Shown here one piece after another: positions 29,103 to 36,697 of a DNA stretch of 64,000 nt (its first letter is position 1; each line of letters begins with the position of its first letter). The notes under the pieces were generated by a model, which did not search any database, was not told the origin of the DNA, and worked only from the letters and a program-made list of their open reading frames with translations. This stretch comes from Hoeflea sp. (GTDB lineage Bacteria > Pseudomonadota > Alphaproteobacteria > Rhizobiales > Rhizobiaceae): the NCBI RefSeq assembly GCF_030682515.1, contig NZ_JAUXOD010000011.1, positions 62,001 through 126,000 of the forward strand. The letters are read 5' to 3'. Position numbers and translations under genes: made by a program.

Positions 29103-29510
29103 GTGGATCTGATCGCAAGCGCCCAGGCTGAAGTCATCAAGCGCCACGCGTTCTTCGTGGAATGGTTCACGGGGCGCGGCTCCGAGGCCGAGTTGGAGAT
29201 CTCGCTTGGCGCCTTCGCGCCCGACATGACGATGATCGAACCGGACGGCAGCATGATCGGCCAGGCGGAGGTGATCGCGATGATCAGGTCGGCCCGCGGC
29301 AAGCGCCCGGCGGACTTCGCCATCAGAGTGGAATTGGTTGAAGCGCGGCAGATCGGCAACGACGCCGCGCTTGTGATCTACGACGAGCATCAGGTGATCG
29401 AGGGCGAAAAAACCGCCCGTCGCTCGTCTGCGCTGTTCACCGCTGACGCGCAGGCGCCCGAAGGCGTGGTCTGGCGCCAGCTTCAGGAAACCTGGATTGC
29501 AGGCGAATAA
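29103..29510 (+). CDS. NTF2-like (SnoaL/DUF4440-type) small protein
   Basis: A 135-residue protein with the NTF2-like cone-fold pattern: a helical start, then FAPDMTMIEPDGSMIGQAEVIAMI, ALVIYDEHQVIEGEKTARRSSALF and a final VVWRQLQETWI strand. Such proteins act as small hydrolases, isomerases or binding proteins. No catalytic set can be named. GTG start at 29103 with a GAGGGG stretch about 12 bases upstream. It lies four bases after the reductase and 37 bases before the binding-protein gene. Confidence 0.65.
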   Translation: MDLIASAQAEVIKRHAFFVEWFTGRGSEAELEISLGAFAPDMTMIEPDGSMIGQAEVIAMIRSARGKRPADFAIRVELVEARQIGNDAALVIYDEHQVIEGEKTARRSSALFTADAQAPEGVVWRQLQETWIAGE

Positions 29511-29547
29511 AGCGGGCGAGAGAGGCCCAATAACAAGGAGAACGAGC

Positions 29548-30804
29548 ATGAACATGATCAGGAAATCCGGCCTTGCCATGGCCTTTCTGTGCGGGTCAGT
29601 CCTGAGCGCACAGGCCTGCGATATCACCATCGGCCTGGTGATGGAACTGACCGGTCCCGCCGGAGCCTATGGGCAGGCCGGAGCCAAGTCGGTGGAGATG
29701 GCCTTCCGCGACATCAACGAAGCCGGCGGCGTGCTGGGCTGCCAATTGGTGACCGATACCCGCGACAGCCAGAGTCAGGGCAACGTCGCCGTCGACCAGG
29801 CGACGCAGCTGGTCAACATCAAGCAGGTTCCGGTGGTCATCGGCGGCATCATCTCGTCGGTGTCGATCCCGATCCTCACCTCGGTGACGGCGGCGGCTGG
29901 CGTCGTCCAGGTCTCGCCTGCCTCCTCCAGCCCGACGCTGACCCAGCTCAGCCGTGACGGCAAGTCCGGTGGCTACTTCTTCCGCACGATCACCTCCGAT
30001 GCCTTGCAGGGGATCGCCGCGGCGAAATACGCCATGGATTCCGGGCTCACAAAGCTCGCCATCATTCATGTGAACAATGATTTCGGCCTCAATCTGACGC
30101 GCGAGTTCACAGCGTCCTATGTAGCCTTGGGCGGCGTGATCACGTCGGCCACGCCCTACAACGAGAACCAGCCCAACTACAGCGCCGAAGTGACTGCGGC
30201 GATGGCGGGCGAGCCGGAAGCGCTGTATCTGATCAGCTATCCGGTCGACGGCGCCACCGTGGCGCGCGCCTGGATCAGCCAGGGCGGGGCGCAGAAATTC
30301 CTGCTCAATGACGGCATGAATTCCACCGACTTCATCGAGGCCGTCGGCGCAGACTTCCTCGAGGGCGCCTATGGCACCTCTTCAGGCACGACCGAGACGG
30401 AATCGACCAAATACTTCTACGCCAACTACGAAGCCTTCTCCGGCGGCATCGCACCGTCCGCGCCGGCTGCGGACCGGTCCTATGATGCAGGCGCGATCGT
30501 TGCGCTGGCGGTGGCCAAGGCCGGCAAGGCGGAATCTGATGCCATCCGTGACGCCATCCGTTCGGTCGTCGATCCTGAGGGCGAGGTGATCTATGCCGGG
30601 CCGGAAGAATTCAAGAAGGCGCTGGCCCTGATCGGCGAAGGCAAGGCGATCAATTACCAGGGCGTGATCGGCAATGTGGCCTTCGACCAGTACGGCGATA
30701 TTTCCGGCCCGTTCCGCCTCTGGCAGGTCAAGGGCGGCGAAGTCGTCACCAACGGCCAGATGACGGCCGAGGACGTGGCGGCGGTCAAGGCCTCGATGCA
30801 GTAA
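29548..30804 (+). CDS. Liv-type periplasmic binding protein
   Basis: Type I periplasmic binding protein (418 aa) with a signal peptide ending SAQA-CDITIG near residue 25. The mature start IGLVMELTGPAGAYGQAGAKSVEMAFRDINEAGG is typical of LivJ/LivK/UrtA relatives. It follows AAGGAG, seven bases before the ATG. It is the only binding protein near livGFHM, which lacks one, so the importer is split over the two divergent operons. It is followed by a strong terminator. The ligand is unknown. Confidence 0.88.
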   Translation: MNMIRKSGLAMAFLCGSVLSAQACDITIGLVMELTGPAGAYGQAGAKSVEMAFRDINEAGGVLGCQLVTDTRDSQSQGNVAVDQATQLVNIKQVPVVIGGIISSVSIPILTSVTAAAGVVQVSPASSSPTLTQLSRDGKSGGYFFRTITSDALQGIAAAKYAMDSGLTKLAIIHVNNDFGLNLTREFTASYVALGGVITSATPYNENQPNYSAEVTAAMAGEPEALYLISYPVDGATVARAWISQGGAQKFLLNDGMNSTDFIEAVGADFLEGAYGTSSGTTETESTKYFYANYEAFSGGIAPSAPAADRSYDAGAIVALAVAKAGKAESDAIRDAIRSVVDPEGEVIYAGPEEFKKALALIGEGKAINYQGVIGNVAFDQYGDISGPFRLWQVKGGEVVTNGQMTAEDVAAVKASMQ

Positions 30805-30835
30805 CACAGCGACCCACCATGCCAACAGACACGAG

Positions 30836-30862
30836 AAGGGGCGCCATTCCGTGGCGCCCCTT
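30836..30862 (+). terminator. Intrinsic terminator after Liv-type binding protein
   Basis: A perfect 11-bp stem (AAGGGGCGCCA / TGGCGCCCCTT) with a 5-base loop, followed by TTCCATTTG, lies 31 bases after the stop codon. It ends the gntR operon. Confidence 0.8.
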
Positions 30863-30917
30863 TCCATTTGTCAAAAGCGCATTGCGGCGGGGCCTCTGAT
30901 CCGGGTGGTCGCCGGGC

Positions 30918-31637
30918 CTAGCCGCGAATCCGCGACATCCAGTTGGAATAGAGGCTGGTCTGCAAGGCGCTGAGTTCGGTCTGGAGCGCCGCCAGGTCAT
31001 CGAACACCCGGTCCGCCGCATCATGCCCGATATGCTGCCGCAGGACCTCCTCGCACTCCTCGATCTCGTACCAGTCCCGAAGCGTGGCGGCATCCATCTC
31101 GGCGTGGAACTGGACCGAACTAGCGGTCGTCCCCCATTCCATGACCTGCACGTCGCACCGCCCGGAGGCGGCCAGAATTTGGGCGCCTTGCGGCAAGTGG
31201 CTGACCTCGGCGCTGTGCCATTGAAAACACGGAAACCGGTCGGACACGCCGCTGAGCAGTTCCGGGTTTCCGACCTTGTCGACATGGAGCAGTCCGATCT
31301 CCGACCGGGCCGCCGGACCGACCTTTCCGCCCAGCGCGCTCGCCAGCAGCTGATGGCCGAGGCAAATGCCGAAATAGGGCAGCTTGCGCTCCAGCACCGC
31401 GTGGCGGATCACCTCGATTTCGCTCGCAAGCCAGGGCAGTTCGTCCGTCTGCCAGACCTGCATCGGACCGCCCATCACCCAGAGACCATCGATATCGCTC
31501 AAGTCGACATCGTTGATCTCCTGCGGCGCGATGCATGTCGCAAGCTGGTGGCCGTCGCGCTCGAACATCGCCCGGAAGGCGCCGGCATGTTCTTTCTCCG
31601 AATGCTGAATGACGAGGAAACGCATAGGACTGTCCAT
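30918..31637 (-). CDS. Class I glutamine amidotransferase
   Basis: Stand-alone GATase1 protein (239 aa). The catalytic triad is visible: Cys in YFGICLGHQLLASALGG, His and Glu in VQFHAEMDAATL. It resembles the GMP-synthase-like/YfeJ group that hydrolyses gamma-glutamyl or similar amide bonds, possibly PuuD-like in role. An ATG four codons inside (31625) is an equally good start. It is on the strand opposite to the Liv-type operon and upstream of nothing it clearly belongs to; a choline-kinase-like gene lies 62 bases upstream on the same strand. Confidence 0.82.
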   Translation of the reverse strand: MDSPMRFLVIQHSEKEHAGAFRAMFERDGHQLATCIAPQEINDVDLSDIDGLWVMGGPMQVWQTDELPWLASEIEVIRHAVLERKLPYFGICLGHQLLASALGGKVGPAARSEIGLLHVDKVGNPELLSGVSDRFPCFQWHSAEVSHLPQGAQILAASGRCDVQVMEWGTTASSVQFHAEMDAATLRDWYEIEECEEVLRQHIGHDAADRVFDDLAALQTELSALQTSLYSNWMSRIRG

Positions 31638-31699
31638 GATGTCGATAGGATTGCCGGATCTCGGAAACGGGTTGTGCCGTGTTCAGCTGGACCCGAAAT

Positions 31700-32611
31700 T
31701 CAGGCGGTTTGCAAGGTTCTGAGGCAGGCCGAGAACTCGGCCGAGGCCATCAGCGATCGGCAGCGGGCGAAGCGGCCGTCGGCATAGGCGCGGAAATCGT
31801 CGGCCGGATTGCCGTTGGCGAGCTGGATCAGCCCCCACAAGGTCCACAGCAGGTCGCACATCGCCTTGTAGATCACCATGCGGGCGTGGTCCGTGGCGCC
31901 GGGGCTGCCGCCCGAATAGGCGTCCAGAAGCACCTGGTCCTGTCCGGCATCGAACCCGGCTTCGACCGACAGGTCGCCCAGGTCCCACATCGGATCATTC
32001 ATGCCGGAATATTCCCAGTCGACAATGAAGATGCGCTCGCCTGTGTCGAGGAAGTTCTCGCACAGGGGATCGCAGTGACAGGCGACCAGGCTCACGGGAT
32101 TGCGCGACAGCGCCGCCCGCACCGTCTGCGCCTCAGCTACCACATCGTGATAGCCATCGGGCAGGGCCACGTCCTTGGTCGACATGATGCGCAGGTAATC
32201 GTCGATCATGGAGAACAGCTCGAAGGTGAAGGGAAACTGCGCGCCGGAGGTATGCAGGCGCCGGAAGGCTTCGCCGGCCCGGCGGACGGAGCCGATGTCG
32301 GCGCGGAACCGCTCCGGGGTCATGGTTGCGGCGCCTTCGATGAAGCGAGTGGCCATGATCCCGGTTTCGGGATCGGCGTGGATGACCTCCGGGCTCACGC
32401 CGGCTCGCGCTGCGGCGCGCGCGGCTTCGGCCTCATGGGAGCGGTTGATGTATTCCTCGGTGCCGGCGCCCGGCAGGCGCACGCAGGCGTCGCCCACGCG
32501 GAAAACCAGGTTTGTCAGTCCGCCGAGGCGCTCGATAGGGCCGTCGTAGCCCGAAAGCGCCGGAATGGCGGAAAGGCTCGCGTGAAGCTGGGTTTCTCTA
32601 TCGATCGACAT
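31700..32611 (-). CDS. Choline kinase/aminoglycoside phosphotransferase-family kinase (first copy)
   Basis: A 303-residue kinase of the APH/choline-kinase fold. The catalytic loop is VACHCDPLCENFL (H-x-D-x4-N) and the metal-binding segment is FIVDWEYSGMNDPMWDLG. The N-lobe IERLGGLTNLVFRVGD fits the nucleotide loop. This subgroup phosphorylates small alcohols such as choline or ethanolamine. It is divergent from the SAM methyltransferase and is a distant paralogue of the kinase at 35798. Antibiotic resistance is unlikely given the metabolic context. Confidence 0.8.
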   Translation of the reverse strand: MSIDRETQLHASLSAIPALSGYDGPIERLGGLTNLVFRVGDACVRLPGAGTEEYINRSHEAEAARAAARAGVSPEVIHADPETGIMATRFIEGAATMTPERFRADIGSVRRAGEAFRRLHTSGAQFPFTFELFSMIDDYLRIMSTKDVALPDGYHDVVAEAQTVRAALSRNPVSLVACHCDPLCENFLDTGERIFIVDWEYSGMNDPMWDLGDLSVEAGFDAGQDQVLLDAYSGGSPGATDHARMVIYKAMCDLLWTLWGLIQLANGNPADDFRAYADGRFARCRSLMASAEFSACLRTLQTA

Positions 32612-32714
32612 GGCGGTGCGCCTCCTTTTCCTGCTGTCCCGGTTCCGCTACAGTTCCACAAAGTCTTTGAAAATTCTATGGTAACTGGCAAGTGGTTGAA
32701 AAACGGAGGGGCAT

Positions 32715-33347
32715 ATGAGCGCAGAAGACAAGACGTCGCGGCTGGGGGCGGTCTACCAGGCTGGCAGTTCCGAGGATGTGGCGCGCGTCTATGATGCCTG
32801 GGCGGAAAACTACGATCAGGACATGTCGCTCGCCGGATACCGCCACCCGGCCATTTCGCTCGCGCTTCTTTGCCGGCATGTGCCCAAGGGGGCCGGGCCG
32901 TTGCTGGATGCGGGCGCCGGTACCGGATTGATCGGCGAGTGGTTGGCGATCGCCGGCTTCAATCATGTCGAAGCGCTCGATATCTCGGCCGGCATGCTGG
33001 CGGTGGCCGGGCGCAAGGGCATCTACCAGGCGCTGCATCAGGCGGCGCTGGGCACGCGGCTGCCGTTTGCGGACAATCAGGTCGCCGCGATCATTTCCGC
33101 GGGCGTCTTCACCAGCGGCCATGTCGGTGTCGAGGGGCTTGATGATCTGCTCCGGATCTGCGCGCCGGGCGGAACCATCATTCTCACGGTCAAGGACGTG
33201 CTGTGGCAGTCGGGATTCAGCGCGCGGATCAAGGAGCTCGAAGCCGCCGGCGTGTGTGCCCTGATCGACGATACGGGACCCTATGTGTCGATGCCCGGCG
33301 AGGAGGGAACCACGCCGAGCCGCTGCATTGCGCTCAGGGTCCATTGA
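32715..33347 (+). CDS. Class I SAM-dependent methyltransferase
   Basis: A 210-residue methyltransferase. Motif I is LLDAGAGTGLIGEWL, the acidic motif II is VEALDISAGML, and GGTIILTVKD is the later strand. The opening VARVYDAWAENYDQDM is common in small-molecule methyltransferases. GGAGGGG before the ATG gives a firm start. Genes around it deal with choline-like kinases and a dimethylglycine-dehydrogenase-like enzyme, so an N-methylation role is possible, but nothing in the sequence names the acceptor. Convergent with the flavoprotein gene, 12-base gap. Confidence 0.8.
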   Translation: MSAEDKTSRLGAVYQAGSSEDVARVYDAWAENYDQDMSLAGYRHPAISLALLCRHVPKGAGPLLDAGAGTGLIGEWLAIAGFNHVEALDISAGMLAVAGRKGIYQALHQAALGTRLPFADNQVAAIISAGVFTSGHVGVEGLDDLLRICAPGGTIILTVKDVLWQSGFSARIKELEAAGVCALIDDTGPYVSMPGEEGTTPSRCIALRVH

Positions 33348-33359
33348 CCCGGACAGGGA

Positions 33360-35801
33360 TCAGGCCTTCACGCGGGTGTTGGCGGGATCCAGGAACGGCT
33401 TCAGCCCGATCGTGGCGGGGAAGCGGTCGAGCGCGATGACCAGCTCGTAATCGCCCTCCTGCAGGAACTCGTCGGTGACCCCGTCCGCGTTGCGCACATA
33501 GCCGTAGCCGATCGACTTGCCGATGGTGTAGCCGTAGCCGCCCGAGGTGAGGTAGCCCACCGGCTCGCCATTGCGCAGGATCGTCTCGCGACCCACCAGA
33601 AGCGCATCGGGATCGTCGATGATGAAACCGGCAAAGCGCTTGGTCAGGGGAAGGCCAGCGACTGCAGCCAGTGCGGCATCGCCGATGAATCCGGTGTTGG
33701 ATGTGCGCTTGACCGCCCAGCCGAGCCCGGCTTCGAACGGTGTGTCGTTGGGCGTGATGTCGGAGCCCCAGGCGCGATAGCCCTTTTCAAGCCTGAGCGA
33801 TTCGAGCGCGCGGTAGCCCACGGGACGGATGTCCCACGGCCGGCCGGCTTCCATCAGGGCGTCGAAGACGTCGCCGGTCGCCTCGATCGGCACATGCAGC
33901 TCCCAGCCCAGTTCACCAACATAAGTTACGCGCAGCGCCCGCACCGTGGCTCCGGCGATCCCGATCTCGCGGACATGGCCGAAGGGGAACGCCTCGTTTG
34001 CAACGTTGGCATCGGTCACCTTTTCCAGCACGTCGCGGGCATGCGGCCCCATCAGCGAGAGCGTGCCATAGGCTTCGGTGATGTCGTCGATTCGGACATC
34101 GGCGCCTTCAGGCACATGCTCACGGATCCAGGCCAGGTCATGGGTTCTGAACCCGGTGCCGGTGACCACATAGAAGCGGTCGTCCGCCAGGCGGGCGACC
34201 GTCAGGTCCGCCTCGATGCCGCCGCGGGTGTTGAGAAGCTGGGTGTAGGTCAGACGTCCGGCGGGCCTGGTCACGTCATTGGCACAGATCCGGTTCAGCG
34301 CTGACAACGCGTCAGGACCGCTGATCTCGTACTTGGCAAAGGAGGACTGGTCGAAGATGCCCACCTTCTCGCGCACGTGCCGGTGTTCGTCGCCCACCGC
34401 GCCGAACCAGTTTGGCTGCCCCATGGTGGGCACGTCGCGCGGCTCCGTGCCTTCGGGCGCGAACCAGTTGGGACGTTCCCAGCCGAGCTTGGAGCCGAAG
34501 ACGGCGCGGTGCGACTTGAGCCGCTCATAGAGCGGCGAGACGATCCGCGGCCGGCCTGATTCGTACTCCACATGCGGAAAGCCGATGGCGTAGTGCTTGC
34601 CATAGGCCTCGAGCGTGCGGTCGTTGACCCATTGCCGGTCCCTGTGCATGTCCGAGAAGCGCCTGATGTCGACGACCCAGAGGTCGAGCGGCGCCTCGCC
34701 GTCGATTGTCCATTGCGCCAGCACCCAGCCGGCGCCGCCGCCCGAAGCGATGCCGAAGGCGTTGAAGCCTGCGCCCACGAACATGTTGACGCATTCGGGC
34801 GCCGCGCCGAGGATGAAGTTGCCGTCCGGGGTGAAGCTCTCCGGGCCGTTGATCATCTGCTTGACGCCGACGGAGTTCAGCGCCGGAACCCGTTCGATCG
34901 CCTGCATCATGTGCTGCTCGAAATGATCGTAGTCATCGTCGAAGAGCTGGAACTCCCATTGATTGGGCACGTCGTCCATGGTCCAGCCCTGCGGATTGGG
35001 CTCGTAGCCGCCGAAGCAAAGGCCGCCGACCTCCTCCTTGAAATAGGTGCGCCGGTCCGGATCGCGGATGGTCGGCGCGTCGCTCGACAGGCCCTCGATC
35101 TTCTCGGTGATGACATACTGGTGCTTGACCGGTTGCAGCGGCACGTTGATGCCCGCCATCGCGCCCAACTGGCGCGCCCATTGCCCGGCGCAGTTGACCA
35201 CCTTCTCGCAGGCGATGTCGCCCTTGCTGGTCTTGACCGCGAGGATGCGGCCGTCCTTCATCTCGAAGCCGGTGACCCGGACATTCTCGAAAATCTTGGC
35301 GCCGTGCATGCGCGCGCCCTTGGCCAGCGACTGGGTGATGTCCGACGGGCTTGCCTGGCCGTCGGTCGGAAGCCAACTCGCGCCCACCAGGTCGTCGACC
35401 TGCATCAGCGGGAACATCGCCCTGGCTTCCTGCGGCGACAGCAAGTGCATGTCCATGCCGAAGCTCTGGGCGGTCGTCGCGAGCCTGCGATACTCGATCC
35501 AGCGGTCCTGATTGGTGGCGAGCCTCAGGCAGCCCGACATCTTCCAGCCGGTCTCGAGCCCGGTCTCCTGGTCGAGACGCTTGTAGAGATCGACCGAATA
35601 TTTGAGCACCTTGGTGATCGACGCCGACGAGCGCAGCTGTCCCACCAGTCCCGCGGCGTGCCAGGTCGAGCCTGATGTCAGCTGACCCTGCTCAAGCAGG
35701 ATCACATCGGCCTTGTGATCGCGCGCCAGATGATAGGCGGTGGAGCAGCCGATGATGCCGCCGCCGATGACGACGATCTGGGCTCTGTCGGGGAGTGTCA
35801 T
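33360..35801 (-). CDS. Dimethylglycine/sarcosine dehydrogenase-like flavoprotein (DAO + GcvT domains)
   Basis: Two-part enzyme of 813 aa. Residues 1 to about 400 form a DAO-type FAD domain: IVVIGGGIIGCSTAYHLA and SGSTWHAAGL, whose histidine is the covalent FAD attachment site in rat dimethylglycine dehydrogenase. From about residue 430 comes a GcvT-like tetrahydrofolate domain (SSFAKYEISGPDAL, YVGELGWELHVP, and the end YGYVR). The family removes N-methyl groups from methylated amines, passing formaldehyde to tetrahydrofolate. Its ATG overlaps the stop of the kinase gene (ATGA), and it closes the betaine-type transporter operon. The exact N-methylated substrate is open. Confidence 0.88.
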   Translation of the reverse strand: MTLPDRAQIVVIGGGIIGCSTAYHLARDHKADVILLEQGQLTSGSTWHAAGLVGQLRSSASITKVLKYSVDLYKRLDQETGLETGWKMSGCLRLATNQDRWIEYRRLATTAQSFGMDMHLLSPQEARAMFPLMQVDDLVGASWLPTDGQASPSDITQSLAKGARMHGAKIFENVRVTGFEMKDGRILAVKTSKGDIACEKVVNCAGQWARQLGAMAGINVPLQPVKHQYVITEKIEGLSSDAPTIRDPDRRTYFKEEVGGLCFGGYEPNPQGWTMDDVPNQWEFQLFDDDYDHFEQHMMQAIERVPALNSVGVKQMINGPESFTPDGNFILGAAPECVNMFVGAGFNAFGIASGGGAGWVLAQWTIDGEAPLDLWVVDIRRFSDMHRDRQWVNDRTLEAYGKHYAIGFPHVEYESGRPRIVSPLYERLKSHRAVFGSKLGWERPNWFAPEGTEPRDVPTMGQPNWFGAVGDEHRHVREKVGIFDQSSFAKYEISGPDALSALNRICANDVTRPAGRLTYTQLLNTRGGIEADLTVARLADDRFYVVTGTGFRTHDLAWIREHVPEGADVRIDDITEAYGTLSLMGPHARDVLEKVTDANVANEAFPFGHVREIGIAGATVRALRVTYVGELGWELHVPIEATGDVFDALMEAGRPWDIRPVGYRALESLRLEKGYRAWGSDITPNDTPFEAGLGWAVKRTSNTGFIGDAALAAVAGLPLTKRFAGFIIDDPDALLVGRETILRNGEPVGYLTSGGYGYTIGKSIGYGYVRNADGVTDEFLQEGDYELVIALDRFPATIGLKPFLDPANTRVKA

Positions 35802-36694
35802 GGTGATGTCTTTCCATAGGTCGAATGATAATGCTCAAGCGCCGCATCCAGGCGAGCGAGGTTTTCGGCGGTGTAGGCGCGGTAGTCGACGCCCGGCGCG
35901 TCAAGGTGCAGTTCCGAGACAAGGCTCCACAGCGTCTCGCGCAGAAGCGAGGCGCATTGCATGGCATGAAAGGCGCGGGTGATGGCGGGATCGGGCGCCG
36001 ATCCCAGCGCTGCCTCAAGCAGGACGGCGGCTTCATCGGGGCTCATTTCGGCGTTCGATGCGGCGCCGGCGATGTCGAACATCGCAGTGGAGAAGCCGGC
36101 ATACTCGAAATCGATCAGCCAGAGCTTGTGCCCGTCATCGAGGAAGTTGGCGGGCAGCAGGTCGTTGTGGCCGAAGACGATCGGCAGCGGGCACTGCGCC
36201 GCCTCAAGCGTGCCCGAAAGCTCGAGCCAGCCGGGCAGCTGGTCCGCCATGCGCGATCCGCCGGATCTCAGCGTCCGGGCATAGTCGCGGATGACGTGGA
36301 ACACCCAGAACATGAAACCCGCGCCCGCCACGTGATGCGGCATGGTCGCGTGGAAATCGCGGAGGAGTTGGCCGATCCGTTCGGCATTGGCGCGGACATC
36401 CGCCACGCTGAAGGTCCTGGCGTCGAGGAAGGCCGAGACCATGATGCCGGGCTCGGAATACTCGACCCTCGGCGCGAAACCGGCTGCATGGGCCGCCCTG
36501 GCGGTCATCACTTCCCGGGCGCGGTCGACATGGTGGAAGGGAAAGTCGCGGCCGAGCCGGACCACATGCTTGCCCGCTGCATCCGTGACCAGCCAGTTCT
36601 CATTGCTCAAACCGCCTGAAAGTGGGGCAATGTCGATGGCGCCCGAAAAGCAGGGCAGGGCGCGGATACGGTCGAGCGTGGCGGGATTTGTCAT
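35798..36694 (-). CDS. Choline kinase/phosphotransferase-family kinase (second copy)
   Basis: A 298-residue APH/choline-kinase-like enzyme. Catalytic loop IVFGHNDLLPANFL (H-N-D-x4-N), metal segment LWLIDFEYAGFS, N-lobe LSGGLSNENWLVTD. The HNDLLPAN form is closest to choline/ethanolamine kinases. It lies between the transporter permease (3-base gap) and the flavoprotein (4-base overlap), so it should act on the imported solute or its product. A free hydroxyl on the substrate is implied, which glycine betaine lacks. Confidence 0.83.
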   Translation of the reverse strand: MTNPATLDRIRALPCFSGAIDIAPLSGGLSNENWLVTDAAGKHVVRLGRDFPFHHVDRAREVMTARAAHAAGFAPRVEYSEPGIMVSAFLDARTFSVADVRANAERIGQLLRDFHATMPHHVAGAGFMFWVFHVIRDYARTLRSGGSRMADQLPGWLELSGTLEAAQCPLPIVFGHNDLLPANFLDDGHKLWLIDFEYAGFSTAMFDIAGAASNAEMSPDEAAVLLEAALGSAPDPAITRAFHAMQCASLLRETLWSLVSELHLDAPGVDYRAYTAENLARLDAALEHYHSTYGKTSP

Positions 36695-36697
36695 GGG

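Noticed and set aside
31700..32611. Aminoglycoside resistance kinase
   Set aside because: The fold is shared with choline kinases; the surrounding genes are metabolic and no resistance context is present.
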